This document shows, in pieces, positions 34,403 through 47,706 of a DNA stretch of 64,000 nt. Made by a program: the position numbers and the translations under genes. The DNA is from Apodospora peruviana (Eukaryota; Ascomycota; Sordariomycetes; Sordariales; Lasiosphaeriaceae). The notes under the pieces were generated by a model. It had not been told where the DNA came from. It made no database searches and saw only the letters and a program-made list of their open reading frames with translations. The stretch is from contig JAUEDM010000001.1 of the NCBI GenBank assembly GCA_033439685.1, positions 434,001-498,000 on the forward strand, given 5' to 3'. The number at the start of each line of letters is the position of its first letter. Positions within the stretch are counted from its first letter, which is position 1.

Positions 34403-37400
34403 GTTTGTGAGCGGGTGTTGTGTAATAGATTTGGTGTTGCAAAGCAAGCAAGCGAGAGAGCAAGCAGGCAAGCGGAGCGTTTTTGGGTTGTTTTCGCCTA
34501 CGGATAGACATTTGTTCTTCTTGCTACTCGTACCACAGAGTCTTCCTCTGCTGGAAAGTCTTGTTTCTTCGTTGTTCATAACTTTACTTCTTCTCTTTTG
34601 TTGCCTCGTTCGGCTTTTCGTTTGTCGTATATACCTAGCTGGCATACCTCATACCCATTCCGTACCTATGTATAGATATATTCCTATGTATACCTATTTT
34701 GTTTTGTTCAGCGTTGACATTTGGCTGTGTATAGAACAGTGTTTGGTCATTACGTATATGACTAGGTTGTGTCCATCCACTTTTACTCCCTGTTTCTTCC
34801 AATATTCCTGGTGTGTGGTCTTGGTCCATTTGGCTCTCCTCATGAAGTTATGCCGTGGAAGTTGGGTTGCCAATGAAAGATTGAAGGAGGGGTTTCAGTG
34901 ATAAGAGAGGCAAGGAAATCTCCCATCCCTGTTCTCATATTGTATTTCAGTGTCTGTGTGACGGGACCGGGCACGTAATGAGGGTAAAGAGATATCATGT
35001 ATCGGTAATTCAAGGAGGTTTAAAGGGCTTACGGAACACTACCTGTGTGTGCCTATTTACTTTCTAGTCCGGTGTAAACTCCATCTCGTCTGCCCCTTAT
35101 TTAAACAACACACTGCGTAGCTTGACCAACTTCCACCGTGATCTACTTGGCTAATCTGTCGGCACTGTTTGTCTACAGGAATCATGTCATTGGACGAAGA
35201 AGACGGAGAGACATCACATCCCATATGAGCGATCAGATACAATAATATCTTGCCTAAGCCATATGGTATCTAGTACAGGTGAGCTTAGAAGAGTAACACT
35301 GCTGTGTAAGCCAGATAATAAATTTGATACAAAATGTACCGATCACCGGTAGTAATATATGCCAAGCAGAACCGCCTCCGCAGCCAAGATCTTACCATCA
35401 GGTTTCAAGTGCTGCGGCACGGTTGCGGGTAGTCGGCACTGCAGCACCACTTATATGATGAATCCTTCGAGGAGGCTGTGAGATGTGTGGGCCGTAAGAG
35501 CTTACCGTACACGCAATACGTACGCGTAGGCAAAAGGGGCGCGTCGGCGCGTTGGTGCTGACTGCCAAGGGGCATCATCTTGTAATAAGCCGGGACCAGT
35601 GCTGCAGGGGAAATCTAAACATATCGAATTGGAGTTTGTCATGAAGCGAATCTGTGATGAGGTGAGCAGCGAAAGTCGGCCCAGGCCAGGCAAGCCCCAA
35701 TCCAAGTGGTTAGTGGTTAGTAAAGTGGTGCCAAGATATGCGACAGCTGCTACAGCCACCACTTTACGCGGTGTCACGGTCAGCAATCTCGCGTACCCTG
35801 CTCCTAAATGGGAGTTCCTAACTTTTCGTTACTGGTAATTTACTCGCCCAACTGAATTGAATGGCTCACTGCAGTTTCAATTCAGGGCAAGACAGGGAAC
35901 TGGGGTGCCGCGGGGAATTACCACTATACGTGGTACCGCCCTATTGTCATCTTGTGTGACTTTGGTGATCATGATGTTTCCCGGTCAGGTAGTCTTTTTC
36001 CTTCACTGGAAATGAGCTTGTGGTGAAGCGCCGGGCTGGGTTGCGGTTGCGCGATCGTTTAACAAAAATGGAATGTTTGAAGATGCGGTTCCTTTTCTTC
36101 TCTGACCACTTCTCCGGGCCAGGGCCATGGTCGCCATGCGGCCGCAGAGCTGGCCACGGTTCAGGTCCCGGTCGCAGCAGAAGCCGAGCAAGACATGTTT
36201 CAAAACAGCTTTCTTCCATTTTCATCTGCCCATGAATCGAAATGCGAATGCGAAAGGCGCTGATGGGATTTGAGGGGTCAGTGTCACACAGCGAAATTTG
36301 GTTGACAACGCCCCTCTGCCTGTTTCCAGTTTAGCGCTATATCCACGCGGGCCAAGAGGCTCAAGCAGCGAAGCCGAAATGCCAATTTCTTTTGGTGTGG
36401 CAATTGGCAGCAGACCAAAAGACCGGCCTGGGCCTGTGACAGTGAAGCTGCAGTGCACGTGCGAATACCAACGCGCGTTTCGTGCAGCACACAGGAATCC
36501 GCAGCTGGTGAACTGTACTGTCTGCAGCTCGGGCAGCTGGCCGAAGTGAGGGAGAAGCAGATGACACCCGACTGCCCCGTGCTATCTCGCTCGACAGGTG
36601 GTGGTGTTGTGCTTGGCATTGGCATGGCAGGTCGGCTGTGTGGACTGCGGGACTTGCCAAAGCCGAGCACGACCTCATTGTTTGGGAGATGGCCGGGGAC
36701 GGGCACGGTATGGAAAATACCTCCAACAAGCGAAATGGGACGGTCTGGCTGACGACGAAGCATCCTCGGGGTGGGTTGGGTCGACCAAGGCTGAAAGATT
36801 GGAAAGAATGGCAGGCACCAAAGAGAGGGAGAGAAAGAGAAACGAAAGTGGGCCAACGCTGACAGCCAATCAACCGGTCTCGTCTACAAGTAAAATTGGC
36901 TGAAATGACCCTAGGCTTAATTGGGCCTTGGTTCGGTTTTGCTGCCCCATCGTGAGATTGTAGATCGTGCAGGGGCGGAAGGTCCCTTTTTTCTTTCCTT
37001 TTGTATGGTCCACAGGGCACAGGCTTTGTCAACGGCCGCACCTTCTCCCGACAAGTGAAGATGATGCAACCGGGCCAGAGCGAGATGGGAGGCCGCCGCC
37101 TTCGGAAAATCCAAGTTGGAGCCGACACTGCATGACAATATGACCCGTGACACTACGGATTTAAAGTGCAATCCGAGTGCTGTACCGACCGGCGAGGCTG
37201 CATGGTTGAAGCATGTCACCTGGATGACAAGCAGAAGAAACACGGCTTTGTTTGCCATCAGAAAAAAAGTTATGTTTCCCCAGGTGGTGAAATATGGATT
37301 ATTGTGGCTAGCGTCTACTTTCATGAAAATAACGCCTCCAGTTGTGGGGCTGTGCACAAGGATCTGGCAGCGCCACGGGTCGTTTTAGCACATCGTGGCC

Positions 37401-39159
37401 GTGCAGCGATTGGTCAGTTGAATTTCTGGCCAATAGCGGAGAAAGAAAAGCTTTGTCAATTTTAACATTAGGCGGGGGGACATGAAAAAATTGAAATCCC
37501 TGCTGGAGGAAGTTCCCATCACAATTTCCCCAAAGTGGCATCGACCCATGAGATTTTTCCAAAGCAACATGGCCAGAGCTCCCAGGCTGGTATGAAGCTG
37601 GCTTCTTCAACCATCAAATTCAATCGGGGATTCTTCGCGAGGCTACGGATACACAAAACGCATCTCCGGTCCCAAAGCCCGGCCCCGATCCCGATTCCCG
37701 TGCTGGAGGCCCGCAAAGCCGCACTCCGTATACGCGTCCCGGTTTGGCTTTTGGAAACGAATGACAGCACATCTGGCATGGATACATCATGCGGGTCATT
37801 CTGCACGTTATTTACGAATAACATCAGACTAAAATGTGGAGTTGAGGAGCTGGAGAGATCTTCCTCTCCACTGGATCAACCGCTTCAGACGTAAGGCTCC
37901 ACAGCCTGTGACCAAGGTCGGGTTTTCAAGGAACGGACCAGTTCACCACGGCCAGACGGAAGCATTCGATGCTCATAACAGCGACCTCTGTTGCTACAGT
38001 ACTTCAGTTCCGCAACCAGCGCGGAAGCGGGCGCGGCGCGGGGCACAGGAGATACGGGAGACGTACAGTCGTAATTGCCAATGCAATAATCGGCTGCCGC
38101 GTTAAAGTGTGCCCCCAACCTGGGGAAGGGTTTCGTGTGCTGAGAGGCACCGGCTTTGGTCTTTAAACCACGCCCGACGGTTTTCTCCAGGCCTTCTCAC
38201 CACATTAGCAGTGCCGCTATGTGACTCTTTCCAAGCGATGACAAGGCCGGCTCCCGGCGCGGCATCTTGTCAAGAGCCACGGGCATGACTTGCTAGCGCT
38301 CATGTCGAGCTTCCCGATATTCCACAGCATGGAAGCTGTGCTTCGGTGCTCCAATCCAGGTACGCAGACTACAGCAAATTCTATGCTGCCATCGAGATAC
38401 GCCCGTATCTCCTCGAGTCGGTATCTTCACTCGTGAGTGCGATTGCGTGCGCCGATCTAGAACTCTGGAAGCATGGACACGGGAGGGCAAGGTTAAAAGC
38501 CGTTATGTGGGTTAAGCTCTCCTTTGCCCCGCGCAGTTACCATGTGATAAGAGCTCCGATAACCATGCGGCCAGGCTGTTCAGCCCTCAATTCACTATAC
38601 AATGCACATTACCTAGATATCTGACACTCTCTTCTCCTCATATTGGTGTCTACTAGAGAGAAAAGGCAGGTGAAGTTGTGATAACGTTCAAAAAAGAACA
38701 AGAGGAACAATCGCAAGGGCTGGCGACAGCACCGACGAGGGTCCAAGACGACGGGAAATTTGTTGCCCAAAATTGACAAGCGCCAAAATAAAAAAGTCAG
38801 GACCCCAATCTCGCAGATATCCCTGGTTGCGCAGTGCCCCAGTCCTAACCCTGCATGTCCAGCCCGGCAGCCTGTTCATTGCGGGTATTGGCGCTCTTTT
38901 AGCACCCTCCGGTTTCCACTGACTGGCTGGACGCTGGCCATCCCCCCCCCTTTTCTGGCCCCATACCGTCTCCATCCAGGCCCTCCTGCCAGTGGCCGTC
39001 CAGTTTCATCGACAGCTGCCTCGACCTCTCAGTACGTCCCCCCTGTGCACCTCTCCCGCCCGCAGCCACAGACCCAGCACACCAAAGGCCTGTCGAGCGA
39101 CCGCCTGCCACCTCCCCAGACCTTGCCCTCTCGTGGTGCAGTGCGGTTATCATTCGACC

Positions 39160-39232
39160 CTGACTTTTCCTCCTTTCTTCTCTTCTTTTCTCTTTTCCTC
39201 TCCTCCCCTCTCAGTCCCTCCTTCCACCCCGA
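39160..39232 (+). promoter_or_regulatory. Pyrimidine-rich promoter tract of the GT2 gene
   Basis: About 70 bases are made almost only of T and C, 320-390 bases before the start codon at 39551. This resembles CT-rich core promoters of filamentous fungi. Confidence 0.4.
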
Positions 39233-39242
39233 GATCCATCCC

Positions 39243-39292
39243 AGCGCAGTGTCGAGCGATCGTCGAGTGTCGAGTGCCGAGTGTCGAGTCGA
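39243..39292 (+). repeat. Short tandem repeat of GTCGAGTG type in a 5' leader
   Basis: GTCGAG occurs six times within about 50 bases, separated by TG, CG and similar dinucleotides. It follows the C/T tract and is probably transcribed as leader. It could be a slippage repeat or a protein-binding array. Confidence 0.5.
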
Positions 39293-39550
39293 GTGCAATT
39301 CGAATCGACGCCCGCGTCCTTGACTCTCCTCCCGTACCGTCTTCCGCACCGTCGCCTGCGTCCTCGCTAACCCTCACCGTCCGTCGGCCAGCCATTATCC
39401 GCCCGGTACGCTCCCTCGCCTCGTCTCTAGCTTGCTTTTGGCTCTCGCCCGCCTTCGGTGCCTCAAACAACTGTAAAGCACCCACCCGAAAGCAACTTAC
39501 CCACCTCACCTCGCCAAACCTTCAATCCTTGATTCCACGCGGTCGCCACA

Positions 39551-41723
39551 ATGTCGTCGCTCTTTGCTTGGTGTAGCCGACGCGCAGGAGGGCTAGCTAT
39601 GCTCTCCACGATTGCGCTCGCATATTGGGTCATTTCGAGCGAATTGGAAGCACAACGATATGGTTACAAGTATCAGGCAACGGACAGTCTTAGCGCGCCC
39701 AATCATAACCCCAAAGGCACCCGCATCTGGCTCACTCTCTTCTCCTACTACTGCCTGCTCATCCATGTCCTCGTCTTCGCCTTCCCGCTCCGCTCGAGCT
39801 GGGCCGTCTGGAGCATCACCAGGAGCTTGCAAAAGACTGCTCGCAGCAAATCGCTCAAGGATTTCAAGTTCGCTCATGGTCGTCGCGGTTCGTCGACATC
39901 CTTGTCGAGCTCCGAGACGCTAACATCATCCCGGGACCTTGGCTCATCGTCGAGCAGCGAGGCAGGGGACTTGGACGTGGAGCTTTACGCCGAAAAAGAC
40001 ATTGCACCGGACCGCATCATCCACGCCATCATCATCCCCAACTACAAAGAGGAAAACGACACGCTGAGGGAGACCCTGGAGGTTCTTGCCTCGCACCCTC
40101 AGGCCCGCAACACCTACGATGTGAGTTTTGCCTTTTGTAATTGCGTGCTGGCTAGCTTTGGTCGCATGCAATTTTGGCTTGCGTCGTCAATTCGCCGCTT
40201 GCATCCATCTTGTCATTTCGAATGCTGACGCGCGGAACCAGGTTACCCTTGGCATGGAACAGAGAGAGGCCAACGCAGACATGAAGGCTGCCCTGCTCAT
40301 TAATGAGTTCGCCAAAAAGTTCCGCTCAATCGATTTCACCATTCATCCGTCAGACATCCCCGGAGAAGTTGCAGGCAAGGGAAGCAATGCTGCGTGGGTT
40401 GCTCGGAAAATTAGCGAGAAGTACTCGATTGGGCAGCGGAAAGACGTGATTGTCACTGGAATCGATGGTGCGTGTGCGCTTGTTGGGCGGATCTGGGAAT
40501 CCGCCGTGTCGCAGGCTGTGTGCCTGGTTTTATGCACGTCATGATTCGCTAACAAACCCTTGCCAAATGTAGCCGACAGCCACCTTTCCTCCAATTATTT
40601 CGCCCTAGTCACCACGATGCATGTGGCCCACCCCGAGACCGCCAACACTACGCTTTATTCGGCCCCCATCATCTTCGACCGCAACGCTCACAATGTGCCC
40701 GCCATTGTCCGGGTTGCCGACATCCTCTGGTCCGCCGCCGGTATGTCTGGGCTCTACAAGGGTTCTACTATCGCTCCCCCGACATCGGTGTACTCCCTAC
40801 CTCTCGAATTGGTCGACAGGGTCGGTGGCTGGGATTGCGACAATGAGGCCATTGGAGAGGACCTGCACATGTATCTGAAGTGCTTCTTTGCGCTCAACGG
40901 TAACTTGACAGTGCGCACCGTCCTGAGTCCCGTCAGCCAGACCAATGTCACCGGTGGAGGACGCGGCAAGGGCATTCAGGGCATCATCACGGATATGCGC
41001 GCTCGGTATAAGCAGGCTCAGCGTCACATGTGGGGTGCTCTGGATACCGGCTACGCTCTGCGCAAGGTGGTCGAGATCTGGCGGGAGAGGAAACACACTT
41101 CGAGAGCTTTCCGACCTCTCCACACATCGATGAACGATGCCTCTGATATATACGTGCCTCAATCTCAGATTGACGGCGTGGATTCCGAGGCTGCGCCTGA
41201 GAGCGGTATCTTCTCCGACGTCGTCACTGACACGCTTCCGGGACTTGACTATGAGCGCATCATCTCTCTGTTCCACCGCCTGTTTGAAGCCCACTTCTTG
41301 CCGGTCCAGATGACCATTCTTATCGTCGCCTCGACCATCTATCTGTGGGTCGCTGACGGCACGAAGGATGTGCATGGAGTTATGTGGATCTATCCCATCT
41401 GCAATGTTCTGCGGACGCTCGGCTTTCTGGAAGTTGCGGTCTACCTTTTCCTATACGAGAACTTCCACAAGACCTGTGTTGAAAACCGTGAGAGGGAAAT
41501 GAGCGACGCCGGCCTCCTCAAGGGCATGCACTTCTCCCGCCGCGAGGCCAAGACGAACTACATCGACTACGTTATGGTCCCGCTCGTCGCCCCGATCTTT
41601 GGATCCATTCCTTGCGCACAGGCGCAAATATGTCATTTCTGGACGTTGGACTTGGTGTATACCGTCAGCAAGAAGGTCACCAGAAAGAGAGGGAAATCTT
41701 TATCCGTCGAAGCGATGGTATAA
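39551..41723 (+). CDS. Membrane GT2-family glycosyltransferase
   Basis: Three exons, 39551-40120, 40242-40467 and 40573-41723, give 648 residues in phase. Two N-terminal hydrophobic segments (AMLSTIALAYWVISSEL and FSYYCLLIHVLVFAFPL) precede a Ser-rich linker. The catalytic domain begins at HAIIIPNYKEENDTLRETLEVL. Its GT-A hallmarks are DAD at residues 265-267, ED at about 361-362 (AIGEDLHMYLK) and QRHMW at about 415-419, a variant of the QxxRW motif of processive synthases. C-terminal hydrophobic spans follow (VQMTILIVASTIYLWV, VLRTLGFLEVAVYLFL). This matches uncharacterised fungal family 2 enzymes rather than chitin synthases, which have longer conserved cores. The sugar and product are unknown; it acts in a membrane with the active site probably cytosolic. 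Confidence 0.85.
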
Positions 41724-44700
41724 CACCGCGGTGACGCCTCACGACCTTTATACGCTTCAATTATGACATCCTAATATACTGTTCGATTCTCCCAATCCTA
41801 ACGGAGTTCCGCCTGCACACTTGACCAGCCCGAGAGTGTATCCACAACGGCAACTTTACTTAGGATCGATTTTTCCCTTCCCTTCTACACCTAATTGGCG
41901 TGCTTTATTCACGCCATTGTTTCGACCTTTTGCTTCTTGCATTATTCAAACCCTTTATCAAACTCAATTTTGTGAGGCGCGCGCGTGTGTATATAAACAG
42001 GACATGATGTTGATATGCATGGCATGGCATGGCATCGGCATTTGGCATCTAGACTTGGGGTTTCAAGTTTTTTTTTATTGCTTGTCTTTTTAGGCGGCTT
42101 CACCGGAGTTCTTGGAGCAAGGAAGAGAACTATTTTTATACCGCAGGGGAGACATCAAGACCATTGTACATGATATCCCGCCTGCTGGCACCATTCGCTT
42201 ATTACAAAGACGGTGGGGATGAGGGGGCAAGGCGCAAGAGACGGACGGGCGGAACCGACGACAGGCGCTTTTTTTGCAAGACAGACACACTACGGTTGCG
42301 TGGTTGACGGGAAACCGACGAGAGGGGGTCCTCGAGAGAAGACAGGAAGCGACGACAACTGGATGATGGAGTGAGCTCCTCTTTTCGCCGTGTGGGGGAG
42401 AGAGAGAGACAGGTGGAGGACCATAACAGAAAATCATAATATGCTTCTAGCCCCTAATATCTAATCATTGTATATAGAAAGAGAAGCGAGAGGGCAATGG
42501 TCTCGTTGGCTTTGGGGTTTGGCGGGGAGTGGGCGTCCGCAACGCAACGGCGACTGGCGCAATGTTTGCAAGCAAGCTTGATGGAATACGACAGTACCAC
42601 CACACGACAATGCGCCAATCAGTGTTGTGGAATTACAGATGTATATCTCGTCACTGTCTGAACGACGATATGGCCATTAGCACCATTGCCTGCCTGAGGT
42701 GGTTCTCGAGCCAAGACAATTGCCAGTGGTAGATATACCTAAGATAGATACTATCTATTGATCATCATTGCAACAGCAAGTAGCAAGAACTGAATTGGAT
42801 TGGTGGCGCTTGGAATTGGCCGGTAGCAGCATTTGTCTGTTGCTGTCAGTCTACGGTGGAGAGAAAGTCTCGAAGAGAAGACGATAAAGATAATCATAAA
42901 TATATATATATATATCAAATGAAATCATGAAAACAATGCACTCGTTCTTCTTTCTATCCTGGCAGTCAGCCAGTCGGTGCCTCGAAGGATCCCTTATGAC
43001 CTTCCTAAATCCCGCTTCCTCAGGTCTATAACCGGCAGCCCAGCGCCGTCCTTACGGCCCAATGCCGGACATATTGAGACTGCGTATCGTATAGCTGTCG
43101 GTTCCTATGCTGATGGCATGCGTAACTCGTACATTGTTTTCTCCTCGTTATCATACCTTGGCGCGCGGATCCTGCTGGCCGAGACGTCGATGGTCATGGT
43201 CATCAGACCCAAGAAACATGTAAACAGCATTGACAGCGAAATCAGAGGAAGCGGGAATACCGGAGTCGGGCATTGCCCCCCCGAGACAATATCAGACTGC
43301 TACGAACCGTACATAGGGGCTTACGTATGTCCATGGAGATTTAAGGCAGGTTTGTTGGAGAGGGGATTGGTGTATAACTCGATTGAGCAGTTTGTTAAAA
43401 TGGCTGCTGCCTGGGGGCTTCCTCACGACGTCTTAAACACAATTGCCCAATTGTATCTCTTGATTGGGTATATCTATGTACGTGGACATACATGATTGCG
43501 TGGGTTCAGGCATTGGTGGTCGATGCAAGGGGAAATGGAAGCGAACGGGCGAATCATAAGAACCAATTCCTGGTGTGCACGGCATACCTAGGTATAGGTA
43601 GCACCCTGTTGCTTCTTACGGAAAGATGCCTTTAACAGTACGTTAGTCAAGTACATAAGCACGGTAGCGGCGGGTCCATACCGGCGAGCCGGAGTTGCCA
43701 GACTCGGACCTATTCGGGCTCAGGCTCAGAGTCGGGATTCGGATGACGTACGGGTCGAATACCGGAAGTAAGCGGAGCCGGGCCGCTAGTGTGTTGTTTC
43801 ATTCATTGCCGTTGCCGTTGACAGTTTATCCTACCTCCTAAATTATTACGACTTTGGCCATGCGCAGAATTAGGGGTAATGGTCCTCTCTAAATTCGGTC
43901 AATGTGGGGATGTATTCCGTACCTGCTGGGAAAGTAAAGTCCAAATGAACCAGGTTGGTGGTACAGAGTACTCCTCCCCCTATCCCACGACGCCATGTCA
44001 TACCGTACCATTCCATCATCATTCCATGTGCATGCCAGCCACGCGTCGTTCCATTCTTGCGATTTAGGCAACAGGTTTTGTTGCCCTGCGGTCTAGAAGC
44101 TACAAAGAAAGTAAACCAGGTACACGTGTACTCCAAGGTAAGGCAATGTATCGGGATGTTACTCGCCCTACTCCCCTTACCCAACATCTTCAAGTTTACC
44201 CGAGACATCTCTCCACGCTCACGCAGGGTGGTACATACCTATCCCTCTTGTCCCTGAACGCGTCCTGTACGGAGTACGTGGTTGTGCATCTTTAGCACCT
44301 CATCTACAGACGAAGGAGTCGATAAATCAATGCCATACATAGCTGGGTTCACCACTTCTGTATCTTCAAACAGATGCCAATAAAGAATGGAAGTATCAAT
44401 GTACCCATGGCATGACATAGACGTAGGGAGAAAAGAGTTTCACAGAACAGAGAAATTCTATTTGTAAGTTTAAATCATCCATTAGCATGCCCGGTATGTC
44501 TTAAGTTGCCAGGAAGTTCAATACAAGAAGACCAAAAGCATCTGTATATAGAATCGGTACATACTATCGTCCTGTATTCACACGCTGTTTGCTTGCTTGG
44601 TACATAATATCTCGAAATATAGTGAGTGTGTTAAACAACAATCCATGAAAGCCAACTCCATCACTCCATACCTTCTTCCCAACCAAAAAATATATGTGTC

Positions 44701-45027
44701 TTTACCACAAAGCTCCTTTGGTATCCAGGCGACGCCAAAAGCAAATCAGATCTTTGGAAGCCAAAACCCCAAGTCCTAAACTCCAAACACGGCGCCCCGG
44801 AGAATATTTAAGTCTCAGTCTCAACCATAAAAACACTCTGGTTCTGCATGCGGTCCCATCATCACATGCGCTCGATTTTTGGTATCCTTGCTGTCTTGTC
44901 CTCACCGGACCATATCCTGACGTATACACCCGCTCGCTTTTTTGTATCTTCGCTGTCTCGTCCAGGCCGTGTTTGACATATCATACCTCAACTCATCTGC
45001 GTCCTTTCCAGAAAAATTACCACAGTC
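41724..45027. other. Gene-free spacer between convergent genes
   Basis: This is 3.3 kb with no supported gene. The longest frame, 42977-43495 plus, begins at a GTG, has no domain and is not accepted. Features seen are a GGCAT-type short repeat (about 42015-42050), a TA microsatellite at 42901-42915, and several TACC/GGTA-rich patches. Confidence 0.45.
42901..42915. repeat. (TA)n microsatellite
   Basis: A run of about seven TA units lies in the spacer downstream of the GT2 gene. It is not associated with a promoter of any annotated gene. Confidence 0.7.
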
Positions 45028-47706
45028 TCAAACAATGTTGTAAACCCGCTTCGCAATCAAATAACACGCCAGCCCAAACACCAAGAGCCCGCCCGTGATG
45101 GCAATAAACCACTTCAAGTCGCCTTCGTACTCCTGCCCGGGCACCCAGACATTCATGCCCCACAGACCGGTAATAATATTCATAGGCAGCACAATTGTTC
45201 CAAGAACAGTAAGTTTACCAAGCACGTCAGCCGTCTGTTCCTGCCGCTCGTTCATGCGGATATTGATCTGCGCTAGGTAGTTGGCGTGAGAACGGGCTAG
45301 TATCCTATTCAATCTGTTAGTAAACATGTCCGTATAAATGAACTAAGAGAGACGTACTTCTCATAATGGCTCAGGTTAGACGTCATGGTCACAATGTGAT
45401 CCTGAATGTCCCCCAAGTACAGCCCAATCTCCGATCGCGGCGCCACCTCCCAGTGCTCATTGCACCGTTTCGCGAACCCCTTGATGACGTCCGCTTTGTT
45501 GCCCAAAAGTCGATACAGCGACATGACTTTCTTGCGACAGTCTCCCACCCTCCTTAGCATGTCGCGTCCCGACTCGGCCGACGTGGTTTCGCCATTATCA
45601 GACTTCTCAAAGAACTCCTTGGACGACGAGGTCTTGTTCGGGTCGTCAGGCGCATGCAACTGCAGGATAGCATCATCAATGTCGTCGACCTCGTCCTCGA
45701 TATTTTGGATCAGTGGGCCAAACACATCAGTAATATCGTCAATAATGGCATACGAGATCCAGTCCGACGACAGAATCAAATAGTCGCGCAGCTGACGGAT
45801 GCGCCGCCGCACATTCGCCGGATGCGGAGTGACTGAAAAATGGAAGCTCAGCACGCCCTCGCGGAACACGACGACGTACATGTTGACGGGTTCGAGGAAG
45901 TTCTCGCTGTTCTGGTCCTGGTCGAACGAGCGATAATTGACAAAGTAGTAATGGCGGAAGAGTTCGACTTTCTCTCGCTGCTCCTGCATCATAATATCCT
46001 CGGCCGTCAGAGGATGGATGCCAAACGCCTTGGAAATCACCTTCATCTCGGCCTCGGTAGGGCTGTAGATGTCGAGCCACCAGACAGGTCGGTCGCCGTA
46101 CTTTGGAGGCTTCAGGGGCTTTGACTCCTTTGCAGTCGGTGGTGGTGATTTAATAGGTTCTGGGGATTTGACCTGCGCTGGAGTGTGATCCGAAGAGCCA
46201 GATTTGGATTCTGTCGAGTGCCCGGCGCCAATATGGGTGGTGGCCGCCGACAATCCCCGATCTCTCCGTGTGTCGAAATAACTCTGGGTAGCAGTAGCAG
46301 CGAGAGATGGCTGCCTGCTATGGATCTTGGAGTCGCCGCCATCCTGGGCTGACAAGACATGATGCAGGTCCGCCGCAGGGTCGTGCTCTTCATCCTCGTC
46401 CTCATCGTCAGATGAATCGGAGAGGAGTGGAGGATCTGGGATAAAGAGTTCCTTGAAATTGCTTCCAGGCTGTACCAGCTCCGAGATGGTCTGGCTGTGA
46501 ATCGTGCTTTGGAACTCTTCGTTGAAGTAGGTGAAGCGATAAGGCGCTTCTTCCTCAGCCTGGAACCAACCCCTGTGGACTGGCCTCAGCCTCCCGTTAA
46601 TCAGCTGAGGCTCGGTAATCCTCTTCACACGGCGCTCCTCACTGCGGCCCTCCTTCTCAAACCGACTCCATTCGTCCAAGATGGCGAGGTCGGGCCACTT
46701 TCTCCGGCGACGCCTTGCTCTCATGCGGTATGCTGAAGGATCCTGTGCATGTAGCTCCTCATCGCCAATCTCGGAAAGTCCTTCTTGCGGAAAACAAACG
46801 TCCTCTTCTGCCTGTAGAGCGATTGTATGCCGCCTTTCCAGTGGTGATGGCTGGAACACTGGTGGTCCCCGGCTGTCACTGTCGTCCGCTGTTCTCCTTG
46901 GGGACCGCTGGCCGCTATCCAGATCGTCTCGAAGCATGACATCGCCGAAACTCATGTCCATACCACCCGAAGCTCGCATCTGAGGACTTCCTGGCACCGA
47001 CGGAGGATAGTTGACATTATGACCGTACGGCTCGCCCGACATGCCGCTAAATGGAGCGAGCATCTTTCTCCTGCTGCTCGCCCTGCTGGAGTCTCGGCGG
47101 CTGGCTGGGCCAGCGCTCCTCCTAGGACCATCATTTGCGCCATATCCCGCGAACGTCTCGGCCTTTTTGTACATGGAACTGGAAAGAAGAGGCGCGCCTT
47201 CATCCCATGGAGCCGGGTCGTCCTCGTCATCACCACTGTTGTTGCAAGCCATGGCTCTCAGCCTACTAGGTGTCTGCGGTGTCGTGTATTGCTGAGCATG
47301 GAACGAGTTGCTCGCTGCCATGATGGACGGTCGCCTGGGCCTCAAAAAAGACTGCTGTTCCCTGCATCGCATCGGTTTAGTCAATGGTATCACGGTGAAA
47401 CACAGACATAATCCTTTACCTGTGATCCAATAGAGCTTCGCTATCCAGGCTGGTATTGCTCAGATTACGGCCGGGTCGTGAATAAAAGCCTTCGTCCACC
47501 ACATCAAGGCCTTCCGAGTTCATACCGTCCTGAGTCAACTCGTCCGGAGGCGCAGCGAATGACTTTCTTCTGTTCGTCTTCTTCTTCTTTCCTCCTCTGT
47601 GGTTCTTTCGCCTCCTTGGCGGATGAGTAGGAGGTTGCTGAGATCTTGACGCTGGGGAGCTGGGTCCTGCTGCATCCTGTCGCGGTTGTAGTATTGTCGG
47701 ATCCAT
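45028..47706 (-). CDS. CorA-family magnesium transporter (Alr/Mnr2 type)
   Basis: Three exons on the minus strand, 47706-47420, 47361-45358 and 45304-45028, give 855 residues. CorA proteins form pentameric Mg2+ channels. The long N-terminal half is cytosolic and begins with a basic block (RRRKNHRGGKKKKTNRRKS) typical of fungal Alr/Mnr2 proteins, then Ser/Asp-rich sequence. The CorA soluble domain follows (WWLDIYSPTEAEMKVISKAF, HPLTAEDIMMQEQREKVELF, YAIIDDITDVFGPLIQNIEDEV). The last exon holds the two C-terminal spans and the signature GMN at about residues 813-815 (GLWGMNVWVPGQEYEG). The end KRVYNIV is short, as usual. Plasma membrane (Alr1-like) or vacuole (Mnr2-like) placement cannot be told from the sequence. 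Introns are 58 and 53 nt. Confidence 0.92.

Larger units (their letters stand above)
34403..39550. other. Long gene-free region
   Basis: This is 5.1 kb without a supported gene. Open frames (for example 36361-37128 minus, 255 codons) lack domains and overlap equally long frames elsewhere. Short tandem purine motifs (AGCA type) occur at about 34438-34475. The right end is the GT2 promoter and leader, with a C/T tract and a GTCGAG-type repeat (separate entries). Confidence 0.45.

Noticed and set aside
36361..37128. 255-codon minus-strand frame
   Set aside because: The composition is Pro/Ser/Arg-rich without domains; overlapping frames exist on both strands.
42977..43495. 172-codon plus-strand frame
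   Set aside because: It starts at GTG after a microsatellite, has no recognisable motif, and no introns or promoter signals support it. It is a borderline case.
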